In this document: positions 8,983-17,188 of the stretch, one piece after another
Layout of the letters: each line of letters opens with the position of its first letter
How positions within the stretch are numbered: the stretch's first letter is position 1
Source: Ruania halotolerans
Lineage (GTDB): Bacteria > Actinomycetota > Actinomycetes > Actinomycetales > Beutenbergiaceae
DNA: 64,000 nt
Direction of reading: 5' to 3'
NCBI RefSeq assembly: GCF_021049285.1
Contig: NZ_CP088017.1
Coordinates: 2,801,380-2,865,379, forward strand
Position numbers and translations under genes: made by a program
The notes under the pieces: model-generated
Told to the model about the DNA's origin: nothing
The model's database searches: none
The model's input: the letters and a program-made list of their open reading frames with translations, nothing else

Positions 8983-10854
8983 ATGACGACGACAGCACCG
9001 TGGATCCCGATGGCGGGCCGGGGCCCGCGTGGGCCCCGCGCACCGCGCGAGGGTGTGCTGATGTCGCTGCGTCGGGCGCGCGAGGCAGCGTCGGCGTGGG
9101 AGGTGGAGTCGGCCCGGCTCGTGGTGGACTGGGTGCGGGGGCATTGCGTGGACGGTGCTCGCACCGATGCGTTCGCCGATCATGTAGTTGACCTCGATGA
9201 ACCGGTGGTCCGGCCCGCGCTGGCGGGTCTGCATTCACCGATGCGGCTCGCCGGCCCAGGTGCGCCCCTGGTGTGGGATCTGGCCTTCTGCGAGCTGGCC
9301 ACCACGCTGAGTATGTCCGGCGATGCGGCGCGTGCATACGTGGGTGAGGTGACCGAACTGGCGTTCCGGTTGCCGATGCTGTGGGACCGCGTGAACGCCG
9401 GCCAGGTGCGGTTGTGGCGGGCCCGGGAGGTCGCCCGCAGCACCACGGCACTGCCTGCCGACGGCGCAGCCTGGGTGGACGCCCAGCTTGCCCCGGTCAT
9501 CGGGTCCTGTTCCGGGGCCCAGGTACAGCGGGCCGTCGACGCGGCCCTCGACCAGTTCGATCCTGAGGCGGCCGAGGCACGGCGGCGCCGGAGCGAAGAG
9601 CGCCTGGGGTTCGACATCCGCCTCGGCGACACCACGAATCCCGACCTGCCCGGCTCACGCAGCACCACAATGGTCGAGGGAGAACTGGATACGGCCGATG
9701 CGATCGATCTCGATGCCGCCGTGTCCGCGAGCGCCGCGCAGTTGTCTGCCTGGGGTTCAACCGAGAGCAGAGACGTGCGGCGGGCCCGGGCCGTCGGCGA
9801 GATCGCGCGGCGTGAGTTGATGCTGCCGGTTCCCGCCGAGGGTGAGGCTGCTCCCGCCGAGGGTGAGGCTGCTCCCGCCGAGGGTGAGGCTGCTCCCTCC
9901 GGGGGTGAGACTGCTCCCGCCGGCGGCGAGGCGGCGCACCAAGACGAACACCCGCGGGGAGAGATCGATCGCCGGCACGGCCAGAACTGCGATGGCGCAA
10001 CACCACCGGCCACCATCACCCACAACCGGCCCGCCGATCCAGGCCGCCGGGTCGTACTCGTTGTGCACCTGAGCGCCGACGCTCTCGACCCCGACGCCGC
10101 CGGGAAGAACTCCGGGGCCCTTGGCCGGTGCGAGAACACTCGCTCCCCCGTCACCGCCGAGCAGATCCGGTCATGGTGCGGTACCTCCGGCACCCGAATA
10201 CTGGTTCGGCCGGTCGTCGACCTCGCCGGGCACTACCCGAGTGAGGCGTACGAGAGCCCACCGCGGCTGCGCGAACAGGTGATCACACGGGATCCGCAAT
10301 GCGTGTTCCCCTCCTGTACCCGGCGGGCACGCGGCTGCGATCTGGACCACATCGTCCCGTTCGAGGACGGTGGCCCGACCTGCGGCTGCAATCTGGCCCC
10401 GTTGTGCCGCCGGCATCACCGGGCGAAGACGCGTGCGTCCTGGTCCTACGTGATGGTCACCCCGGGCACCTACCTGTGGACCTCACCGTCCGGTGAGCAA
10501 CACCTCGTCGACGGTCGGGGCACGTTCCGAGTCCCGAGTGGCCCGACTCCATGCGGGCACACCAGCCATCGCGACCGACCCGACCCACCGCCCTGGCCGC
10601 GAGCCGCCACGGGGCCGGACCCTGGTTCTGGACCACGCCGGTCGTTGAACACCTTGATCGCAGAAGGGGCCGACGCCGCGATCGAGGCGCGGGGTACCCA
10701 CCGCCATGCGTGCGGTCCGGCCGGAGGTGGTGGTGAGACTGGCGGTTCCGTGCGCGGTTCCGCAGTCTCGAGTTCCGCAGTCGCTGGCTCCGTAGTCTCC
10801 GGTTCCGCGCCCACCGGCCTTGTCACCACAGATGCTGACCCGCCACCGTTCTGA
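8983..10854 (+). CDS. 13E12-repeat/DUF222 protein with HNH endonuclease domain
   Basis: Protein of 623 aa in the 13E12/DUF222 family common in actinobacteria. The helical DUF222 region covers about residues 30-280. The HNH nuclease motif follows at about 440-475, with [18 protein letters not shown], the Cys pair CGC and LCRRHHR. Between them is a low-complexity insert at 284-318 made of PAEGEAA heptads. After the HNH domain a C-terminal tail of about 150 residues ends in Ser/Val/Gly repeats. Start ATG 8983 was chosen, and ATG 9061 (MSLRRAREA) is an alternative. The family function is not established. Multiple copies per genome and repeat variation are common, and many are thought to be mobile or recombining. 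Confidence 0.82.
   Translation: MTTTAPWIPMAGRGPRGPRAPREGVLMSLRRAREAASAWEVESARLVVDWVRGHCVDGARTDAFADHVVDLDEPVVRPALAGLHSPMRLAGPGAPLVWDLAFCELATTLSMSGDAARAYVGEVTELAFRLPMLWDRVNAGQVRLWRAREVARSTTALPADGAAWVDAQLAPVIGSCSGAQVQRAVDAALDQFDPEAAEARRRRSEERLGFDIRLGDTTNPDLPGSRSTTMVEGELDTADAIDLDAAVSASAAQLSAWGSTESRDVRRARAVGEIARRELMLPVPAEGEAAPAEGEAAPAEGEAAPSGGETAPAGGEAAHQDEHPRGEIDRRHGQNCDGATPPATITHNRPADPGRRVVLVVHLSADALDPDAAGKNSGALGRCENTRSPVTAEQIRSWCGTSGTRILVRPVVDLAGHYPSEAYESPPRLREQVITRDPQCVFPSCTRRARGCDLDHIVPFEDGGPTCGCNLAPLCRRHHRAKTRASWSYVMVTPGTYLWTSPSGEQHLVDGRGTFRVPSGPTPCGHTSHRDRPDPPPWPRAATGPDPGSGPRRSLNTLIAEGADAAIEARGTHRHACGPAGGGGETGGSVRGSAVSSSAVAGSVVSGSAPTGLVTTDADPPPF
9832..9936 (+). repeat. Five-unit 21-bp in-frame tandem repeat
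   Basis: Five consecutive 21-bp units start at 9832, 9853, 9874, 9895 and 9916. The first three are identical and encode PAEGEAA. The fourth and fifth encode PSGGETA and PAGGEAA. The length keeps frame, so copy-number change would alter a linker between the DUF222 and HNH parts without disrupting the gene. Confidence 0.95.
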
Positions 10855-10869
10855 CTCCCCCGCCCCGAA

Positions 10870-10896
10870 CCCCGCTGAGGCCCCTGCCCAGCGGGG
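10870..10896 (+). terminator. Hairpin after the HNH gene
   Basis: Perfect 8-bp stem CCCCGCTG (10870-10877) with CAGCGGGG (10889-10896) and an 11-nt loop, starting 16 nt after the stop codon. GATAT follows rather than a U-run, so efficiency is uncertain. Confidence 0.55.
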
Positions 10897-11159
10897 ATAT
10901 CGGCATGTCGAGTCAGCGCGGTGGTCACGGCGGCGACGTCGTGAGGCGAGCGGTAGGTCGAGGAAGCGGGTAGTCGGTGTATTGAGGCTTCAAGGTCGTC
11001 AATACTGCCGTGGCACCGGGTAGTCAGCAGGCCGTGGCACTGTGCGTCGGCAGGAGGACACAGTGAAGTCCGGCGCGATCTCGGAGAGGGCTGATTCCCG
11101 ACGTATCGTGAAATGCGGGCCTGCACGCACCGCTTCCGGTACACGTGGGGCCGGTGGCC
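10897..11159. other. Non-coding interval with an inverted repeat
   Basis: No convincing gene lies here. The interval contains the inverted repeat GTATTGA (10979-10985)/TCAATAC (10999-11005), AT-rich against the background. It also holds short direct repeats GCCGTGGCAC near 11007 and 11030. These could be a promoter or operator for the downstream membrane protein, or remnants of exchange at the 13E12 locus. Nothing further can be supported. Confidence 0.4.
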
Positions 11160-11534
11160 ATGAGCAAGTTCACGATGAATGGGGCGATCCAAGCCATGCA
11201 CCAAGTCCGGGCCGCTGGGGTCTGCGCGATCGCTCTAGGACTGCTCGTCGCGATCGCCACCTACGGCTCTGTCCTGAAGACCGGCAGCGATCTGGTGTGC
11301 CAGGAGCGCGCCGACACAGTGCCGGCAACTATTGACGGCAAGCCGGGCTTGTCCTTCCGTGACGCACAACTCGAGCCGTTCCCTACCCGGCTCATCTGCA
11401 CCTGGGAGGTGGACGGTGCGCGGGTGGAGACGGACGCGTTCCTTGACCCGGTCTCGAATGTGGCAACGGGTCTGCTGGTGGGCGCTGGTCTCTCCCCCTT
11501 CATCGTGGGCGCGGTGAGAACCCGCCGCACGTGA
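11160..11534 (+). CDS. Small membrane protein of unknown function
   Basis: I do not recognise this 124-aa protein. It has a hydrophobic segment at about residues 18-36 and another at about 98-115. The intervening loop of about 60 residues contains two Cys (LVCQERA and LICTWEV) that could form a disulfide outside the cell. This topology places both ends in the cytoplasm. ATG 11160 was chosen, and a GTG 15 bp upstream is also in frame. No strong ribosome-binding site is seen, so it could be translated from a short leader. Codon use is typical for the window. Confidence 0.6.
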   Translation: MSKFTMNGAIQAMHQVRAAGVCAIALGLLVAIATYGSVLKTGSDLVCQERADTVPATIDGKPGLSFRDAQLEPFPTRLICTWEVDGARVETDAFLDPVSNVATGLLVGAGLSPFIVGAVRTRRT

Positions 11535-11640
11535 AGACGGTGGATCAGGAGGCAAGGCGGTGGATCAGGAGACATGAGCCCCGCGGTACGGTGACACGAG
11601 GATCAGCCACCAGGCAGACGATGCACGAAGGGAGGCCTCG

Positions 11641-11736
11641 ATGCAGAACCGACGCACCCGAGCCCTCGTGGCGGCGATCGTCGTGGTGGCGATGGTGGTG
11701 GGCTCGATCGCATTCACGCTCTTCAGCACCTGGTGA
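11641..11736 (+). CDS. 31-aa single-pass membrane peptide
   Basis: Very small gene with a strong ribosome-binding site, GGGAGG, 5 nt before ATG 11641. The product has a basic start (MQNRRTR), then an uninterrupted hydrophobic stretch (ALVAAIVVVAMVVGSIAFTLF), and ends at TGA 11734-11736. The stop abuts the stop of the convergent nnaR gene with no spacer. Small actinobacterial membrane peptides of this shape are known, but their roles mostly are not. No function is proposed. Confidence 0.55.
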   Translation: MQNRRTRALVAAIVVVAMVVGSIAFTLFSTW

Positions 11737-12876
11737 TCAGTGACCCGTGACCTCGAGCCGGTAACCGCGCTTGACCACGGTCTTGATCAGTTCCTTGCCG
11801 GCCACCTCCCGCAACCGCGCGATCGCCACCTCGGCCGCATGCGGATCGTTCGACACCCCCGGCAGCACAGCTAGGACCGCCTCCCGCGAGACCACCCCTC
11901 CCGCGGACGATGCCAACAGTCGCAGTACGGCAATCCCACTGGGTGAGAGCGGTAGCACGTGCCCGTCCAGCACTGCCACCCGAGATCGGATCTGCAGAGT
12001 CCCCACCGGCGTGCACAGTGCCACCGTCTCGGCATGCTCGTAGTGCGCCACCAGGGTGCGCACCAACGCGCCGAGTCGGCCCCGATCGGGCTGCAGCGGT
12101 GCGATACCGCGATGCTCCAGCGGCTTCGCCGTCACCGGTCCCACTGCTGCCGGCACCATCGACCAGTCGCGGAACCGGGCGAACACGGCCTCCCCCACGT
12201 GCTCGCTCTCTGCCGCAGCGAGCCAGGCTTCGGCGCCGGGCGCCGAGGTGAACACCACCGCGTCGATCTCGCCCTCGGCCGCTGCGTGCACGGAATCTCG
12301 CAATGCCCCCGGGTCCGGCGGCGGGCCCCACCGGTACACCACCAGGCTGCGCACCTGCGCCCCGGCCTCGGCGAACACCACATCGAGCCCATCAGCGCCG
12401 GCGCCGTGGTGTTGCACCGCCACCCGGAGGCCGGCCACACCCTCGCCGAGCAGCACATCGGCGATCTCTGCGGACGTCTCGGACTCGGCCACCCAATCCG
12501 CCGTGAGACCAGCCGCCTGGATCGCACCTCGCGCTTTCGGACCGCGCGCCACGATCCGTGATCGCGCGAGCACCGCCAGCAGTGGCTCGGCCATCCCGTG
12601 GGCGTCGGCGGCCTCGATCCACCCGCGGAAGCCGATACCCGTGGTCACCACCACCACGTCCGGTGGGGCCTCGATCAGGGAGCGAGTATCGGCGAGCAGT
12701 TGGTCGTCATCCACATGCGAGGTAATACTCAGTGCGGGGGCGTGCCGCACCGCGGCGCCACGCCGCGTCAACGCTGCGGCCAGCTCCCCCTTGCGACGGT
12801 CCGCCGTCAGCAACACCGTGCAGCCGGCCATCACCTGGCGAAGTTCAGCTCGCTGAGATGGTTCGTCCGTGCTCAC
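11737..12876 (-). CDS. nnaR: NnaR-type regulator: uroporphyrinogen-III synthase fold plus winged-helix DNA-binding domain
   Basis: Protein of 379 aa with two parts. Residues about 15-265 have the HemD (uroporphyrinogen-III synthase) fold, including VVVTTGIGFRGWIEAA and VVFTSAPGAEAWL. Residues about 285-376 form an OmpR-type winged helix ending in TVVKRGYRLEV. This architecture matches NnaR of Streptomyces and mycobacteria, a co-activator with GlnR of nitrate and nitrite assimilation genes. It is the last gene of the nitrate operon. Its GTG overlaps the cysG-like stop (GTGA), supporting co-transcription and autoregulation. Whether the HemD part is catalytic or only senses a tetrapyrrole is not decided by sequence. 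Confidence 0.87.
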   Translation of the reverse strand: MSTDEPSQRAELRQVMAGCTVLLTADRRKGELAAALTRRGAAVRHAPALSITSHVDDDQLLADTRSLIEAPPDVVVVTTGIGFRGWIEAADAHGMAEPLLAVLARSRIVARGPKARGAIQAAGLTADWVAESETSAEIADVLLGEGVAGLRVAVQHHGAGADGLDVVFAEAGAQVRSLVVYRWGPPPDPGALRDSVHAAAEGEIDAVVFTSAPGAEAWLAAAESEHVGEAVFARFRDWSMVPAAVGPVTAKPLEHRGIAPLQPDRGRLGALVRTLVAHYEHAETVALCTPVGTLQIRSRVAVLDGHVLPLSPSGIAVLRLLASSAGGVVSREAVLAVLPGVSNDPHAAEVAIARLREVAGKELIKTVVKRGYRLEVTGH

Positions 12877-14093
12877 GTGGGGCCGAGCCTTTCGTCGTCG
12901 GCCACATCCCCGATCACAATGATCGCGGGCGCCTTCACCTCAAGGCGCTGCGCATCGTCCGCCAGCCCGCCCAGCGTGCTGCGGGTGATCCGCTCGGTGG
13001 GAGTGGACCCGCGTTCGACCACGGCCGCAGGCGTGGCCGGGTCGGCGCCGGCCTCGAGTGCCTGGGCGGTGATCGAGGCCAGTTTCGACACTCCCATCAG
13101 GATCACCAGGGTCGCACTCCGCTCAACGACCGCCACGAGCGCCGCGGAGTCCAATCCGTCGTGCCCGCTGGTCACATGGAAGGACGCCGACGTGCCACGG
13201 TGCGTGAGCGGGATCCCAGCCAGGGCCGGCACCGAGAGTGCGCTGCTGATACCAGGCACCACCTGCACCGGCACATCTGCCTCACGGCAGGCGATGACCT
13301 CCTCGCCACCACGCCCGAAGACAAACGGGTCACCACCTTTGAGCCGGACCACCTGCCGGCCGCGCTGGGCCTGCTCCACCAGGATGCGGTTGATCTCGTG
13401 CTGGGGCACCGGGTGATGGCCCGGTGTCTTGCCCACGTTGATGACCTCCACCCCGGGAGCCAGATCGGCGAGCACATCCACCGGCCCGAGCCGGTCGGTC
13501 ACCACCACGTCTGCCTCGGCGATCGCCCGCCGTCCGCGTACGGTCAGCAGATCGACGGCGCCCGGTCCCCCACCCACGAGCGTCACCTGGCCCGAAGCCG
13601 GGCGTTGGCGCCTTTGGTCGACTCCGGCGCGCAGCAGATCACCGATCTGGTCCCGCACGCCGGCGACCCGGCGCGGGTCCGCACCGGCGGCGCTGCGGGA
13701 GACATCGGTGACCACACCGACGAGCAGATCACCGGACCGAGTCGTCGCCGGTGTGCGGGCCGTCCCCTGGTCCGCTGAACCGGCATTGATGCAGAAGATC
13801 CGGGCCTGCTCGGCCCACCCGGCCACCTCCGCATTCGCTTGCACCGAGTCGGTCGCGGCGAGCACCAGCCACGCCCCCTCGAGATCGGCACGGACCACCT
13901 CACGCTCGAACCAGTCGGTGCGATCCGGAGCGATCAGCAGCAGATCGGCGAGGTCCTCGCACACGTACGGGGCAACGACCCGCAACCGGGCGCCGTCGTC
14001 GAACAACGCCTGGGCGCGCCGCGCCGCCACGGGACCGCCACCGGCGATCAGCACGGTGCGACCCGCCAGATCGAGGCCGAACATGGAGGTCAT
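12873..14093 (-). CDS. cysG: Siroheme synthase CysG-like (precorrin-2 dehydrogenase + SAM uroporphyrinogen-III methyltransferase)
   Basis: Bifunctional enzyme of 406 aa. Residues about 1-120 form the Rossmann precorrin-2 dehydrogenase domain (GRTVLIAGGGPVAARRAQAL). Residues about 160-400 form the uroporphyrinogen-III C-methyltransferase (VTLVGGGPGAVDLLTVRG, VVRLKGGDPFVFGRGGEE, VPGISSA). It is shorter than E. coli CysG (457 aa), so the central segment is reduced and Fe insertion may depend on the separate chelatase at 6972-7688. ATG 14093 overlaps the nirD stop (ATGA), tying siroheme supply to the nitrite reductase that needs it. Confidence 0.92.
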   Translation of the reverse strand: MTSMFGLDLAGRTVLIAGGGPVAARRAQALFDDGARLRVVAPYVCEDLADLLLIAPDRTDWFEREVVRADLEGAWLVLAATDSVQANAEVAGWAEQARIFCINAGSADQGTARTPATTRSGDLLVGVVTDVSRSAAGADPRRVAGVRDQIGDLLRAGVDQRRQRPASGQVTLVGGGPGAVDLLTVRGRRAIAEADVVVTDRLGPVDVLADLAPGVEVINVGKTPGHHPVPQHEINRILVEQAQRGRQVVRLKGGDPFVFGRGGEEVIACREADVPVQVVPGISSALSVPALAGIPLTHRGTSASFHVTSGHDGLDSAALVAVVERSATLVILMGVSKLASITAQALEAGADPATPAAVVERGSTPTERITRSTLGGLADDAQRLEVKAPAIIVIGDVADDERLGPT

Positions 14094-14488
14094 GACTTCA
14101 CATCTTCCTGGTCGCGACTGTGAGAAGTCTGTACCTGCACCACTGTGTCCACCACCTGGACGGGCCAGGTGGTCAGATCTGGAGTCCCGTCGAGCGGTTC
14201 GTACCCGGCGCGTTCCAGGCATGCCCCGGTGCGCAGCGAGAACACCTGCTTGTACAGCGGACCCGCCACCGTCGGCTCCCCCTGCCGGGTGCCGACGATC
14301 CCACGAGACATCACATTCGCTCCGCTGAACGGGTCACGCTGGGCCACTGCGTACACGGCGTCATCGGGGGTGCGGAACAGTGCCATCTGCAGCCCGCCCA
14401 CCAATGCGGCGGCCCCGCGTTCCACAGTGAGCTCCTCGAGGGCACACACGGCAACCCAGGTGCCCGTCTCAGCAGTGGTCTCACTCAT
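14090..14488 (-). CDS. nirD: Nitrite reductase (NADH) small subunit
   Basis: Protein of 132 aa with the Rieske-like fold of NirD, the small partner of NirB in cytoplasmic NADH-dependent reduction of nitrite to ammonium. The segment DPFSGANVMSRGIVG and the C-terminal PLYKQVFSLRTGACLE are typical. Like other NirD proteins it lacks the Cys/His pairs of true Rieske clusters. Its ATG overlaps the nirB stop by four bases and its stop overlaps the cysG start, so stoichiometric translation is likely. Confidence 0.92.
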   Translation of the reverse strand: MSETTAETGTWVAVCALEELTVERGAAALVGGLQMALFRTPDDAVYAVAQRDPFSGANVMSRGIVGTRQGEPTVAGPLYKQVFSLRTGACLERAGYEPLDGTPDLTTWPVQVVDTVVQVQTSHSRDQEDVKS

Positions 14489-17124
14489 GAGCGCACCTCC
14501 AAGGTGGCGCCAGCAATCATCACCGGGCGGATCAGGTCTGCACCGTCGGCTTCCCGCTCCGCGGGTGTGGCCGGGCGAATCTGATCGCGTTCCTTCACAT
14601 AGGCCAGATCCGGGTCCGGCGTCTCTGGGGCATTCACGAACGAACCGAACCGGCGCAGTTTCTCCGGGTCCTCCAGTACCGCCGCCCACTCGTCCTGGTA
14701 GGCACCCACATGTGCGGCCATCGCGGCGTCCAGGTCATCGGCGATCCCGAGGCTGTCCTCCAGGACAACCTCACGGACGCCGTCGAGGCCGCCCTCGACG
14801 TCCTCAATCCACGGTGCCGTGCGCTGCAACCGGTCAGCAGTGCGGATGTAATACATGAGAAACCGGTCGATGGTGCGAATCAATTCCTCAGAGGTGAGGT
14901 CTTCGGCGAGCAGCTTCGCATGCCGCGGGGTGAACCCGCCGTTACCACCCACGTAGACGTTCCACCCCTTGTCGGTGGCAATCACGCCGACGTCCTTGCC
15001 GCGCGCCTCGGCACATTCGCGGGCACAGCCGGAGACGCCGAGCTTGATCTTGTGCGGAGACCTCAGTCCCCGGTACCGCAGCTCCAACTCCACTGCCATC
15101 GCCACTGAGTCCTGCACCCCGTACCGGCACCAGGTGGAGCCCACACAGGACTTCACCGTCCGCAGCGACTTGCCGTAGGCGTGCCCGGACTCGAACCCGT
15201 GCTCGACCAGCCGCTTCCAGATCTGCGGCAACTGCTCGATCCGGGCGCCGAACATGTCGATCCGCTGCCCACCGGTGATCTTCGTGTACAGACCGAAGTC
15301 CTTGGCCACCTGACCGATCACGAGCAGCCCCTCCGGAGTGATCTCACCGCCCGGAATCCGCGGCACCACCGAGTAGGTACCGTCCTTCTGCATATTCGCC
15401 ATCACGTGGTCGTTGGTGTCCTGCAGGGTGGCCTGCTCACCCTCGAGGATGTGCCCGTTGCCGAGCGAGGCGAGCACGGAGGCGATCACGGGCTTGCAGA
15501 TGTCACATCCCCGGCCCGGGCCCGAGGCGGGATCGGTGGACCGGCCGAACCTGTCGATGATCTCGCTGAACGTGTGCAGGCCGGCCACCCGGACGGCGTC
15601 GAAGAGTTGCGCGCGGGAGAGCTCGAAATGCTCACACAGTGCATTCGAGACCTCCACCCCCGCCTTCTCGAGCTCGGTGGTGCTGATCTTCTTCACCAGC
15701 GGCAGGCACGAGCCGCAACTGGTGCCCGCTTTCGTGCACGCCTTCACCCCAGCCAGATCCGTGCACCCGTGCTCGGTCACTGCCCCGCGGATGGTGCCGG
15801 CGGAGACGTTGTTGCACGAGCACACGGCGGCGTCGTCGGGGAGTTCGAGACCGGCCAGCCCGCCGCCACCGGCAGTGTCCGGCACCAGGTAGGCGGACGG
15901 GTCCCCCGGCAACTCGGAACCGAGCATCGGCCGCAAACTGGCATACGGGGAGGCATCTCCCACGAACACCCCACCGAGGAGGGTCCGTCCGTCGTCGGAG
16001 AGCACCAGCTTCTTGTAGATCCCGGCCACGGGATCGGCGAAGACCACCTCCATCGATCCCTCGGTGCGCCCGAAGGCGTCACCGAAGCTGGCCACATCCA
16101 CCCCTTGCAGTTTCAGTTTGGTGGCGGTGTCCGCGCCTGGGAAGGTCGCATCCCCGCCCAGCAGCCGGTCCGCGACCACCTCGGCCATCGCATACCCAGG
16201 AGCCACCAGCCCGATGCATCGTCCCCCGATGCACGCGACCTCACCGACTGCCCAGACGTGCGGATCCTCCGTGTGGCACGCCAGGTCGACCACGGCGCCA
16301 CCACGCTCCCCCACCGGCAGCTCGGCTGCCCGCGCCAGCTCATCCCGAGGTCGCACCCCGGTGGCCACCACCACCACATCGACGTCCAGTCGGCCACCGT
16401 CGGCGAAGTCGAGCCGCCCGACGTGGCCGGTGCGTTTGGACTGTCGCATCTGCTGGGTGGCGCTGTCCGTGCGCACGGCGATCCCGAGATCGTTGATCAG
16501 CCGGGTCAGCGCCTGGCCACCGCCGAGGTCGATCTGGGCATCCATCAGGTGAGTGCCGAACTGGATCACCGTGGCCTGTGCGCCAAGTGCCCGCAGCGCA
16601 CCGGCAGCCTCGAGTCCCAGCAAACCACCACCAATCACGGCGCCACGCACCGGACGATCGAACGAGCTTCCCCGACCAGCCTCACGCTTCGCCTCGACCC
16701 ATCCACGCAACGCGGCCACGTCATCGATGGTGCGGTAGACGAACACGCCCGGCAGGTCATTACCCGGGATCGGCGGCATCGCAGCGCTGGACCCGGTGGC
16801 GAGTACCAGTTCGTCGTAGTCCCAGATGTTGCCGAGCCGGTCGGTCACCTGCTTGCTTGCACGGTCGATGCTTGTCACTGCCCGGTCGCGGTGCAGCGTG
16901 ACCCTCGGGTCATCCCAGAGCGCCGGGTCACCGAGAGTGAGTTCGTCGGCGTCCCGCGCAGAGAAGTAGGAGGTGAGCGCGACGCGGTCGTACGGCTTCA
17001 GCGGCTCCTCGGCGAACACCGAGATGCGCCACGCCTGATCGGTGTCCCGCGCCACGAGTGCCTCCACCAGGCGCTGGGCCACCATGCCGCCTCCGACGAC
17101 GACAACGTGCTTGGCTCCGGTCAT
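14485..17124 (-). CDS. nirB: Nitrite reductase (NAD(P)H) large subunit
   Basis: Siroheme/[4Fe-4S] nitrite reductase of 879 aa that reduces nitrite to ammonium. In order it has an FAD/NAD(P)H module (VVVVGGGMVAQRLVEAL at residues 5-21, second Rossmann motif near 165), then a BFD-like [2Fe-2S] domain with CSCNN and GTSCGSC near residues 430-480. The ferredoxin-like half-domains and the siroheme site follow, with CVGSTWC and CARECAEA supplying four Cys. ATG 17124 is preceded by AGGGAG, so the in-frame GTG at 17151 is less likely. A 64-bp gap separates it from the upstream electron-transfer gene, the largest spacing in the operon. Confidence 0.96.
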   Translation of the reverse strand: MTGAKHVVVVGGGMVAQRLVEALVARDTDQAWRISVFAEEPLKPYDRVALTSYFSARDADELTLGDPALWDDPRVTLHRDRAVTSIDRASKQVTDRLGNIWDYDELVLATGSSAAMPPIPGNDLPGVFVYRTIDDVAALRGWVEAKREAGRGSSFDRPVRGAVIGGGLLGLEAAGALRALGAQATVIQFGTHLMDAQIDLGGGQALTRLINDLGIAVRTDSATQQMRQSKRTGHVGRLDFADGGRLDVDVVVVATGVRPRDELARAAELPVGERGGAVVDLACHTEDPHVWAVGEVACIGGRCIGLVAPGYAMAEVVADRLLGGDATFPGADTATKLKLQGVDVASFGDAFGRTEGSMEVVFADPVAGIYKKLVLSDDGRTLLGGVFVGDASPYASLRPMLGSELPGDPSAYLVPDTAGGGGLAGLELPDDAAVCSCNNVSAGTIRGAVTEHGCTDLAGVKACTKAGTSCGSCLPLVKKISTTELEKAGVEVSNALCEHFELSRAQLFDAVRVAGLHTFSEIIDRFGRSTDPASGPGRGCDICKPVIASVLASLGNGHILEGEQATLQDTNDHVMANMQKDGTYSVVPRIPGGEITPEGLLVIGQVAKDFGLYTKITGGQRIDMFGARIEQLPQIWKRLVEHGFESGHAYGKSLRTVKSCVGSTWCRYGVQDSVAMAVELELRYRGLRSPHKIKLGVSGCARECAEARGKDVGVIATDKGWNVYVGGNGGFTPRHAKLLAEDLTSEELIRTIDRFLMYYIRTADRLQRTAPWIEDVEGGLDGVREVVLEDSLGIADDLDAAMAAHVGAYQDEWAAVLEDPEKLRRFGSFVNAPETPDPDLAYVKERDQIRPATPAEREADGADLIRPVMIAGATLEVRS

Positions 17125-17188
17125 GGCGTGCACTCCCTGGGGTTCGATCACGGGCTCCTCTCGGAACCATCGGCTATGTCAGAGCACG

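Noticed and set aside
9180-10193. 337-aa minus-strand frame inside the 13E12/HNH gene
   Set aside because: Ser/Arg/Ala-rich shadow. The plus frame contains the HNH motif and DUF222.
10470-11204. 244-aa minus-strand frame downstream of and within the HNH gene end
   Set aside because: No domain, biased composition, and it overlaps the terminator and the 3' end of a better-supported gene.
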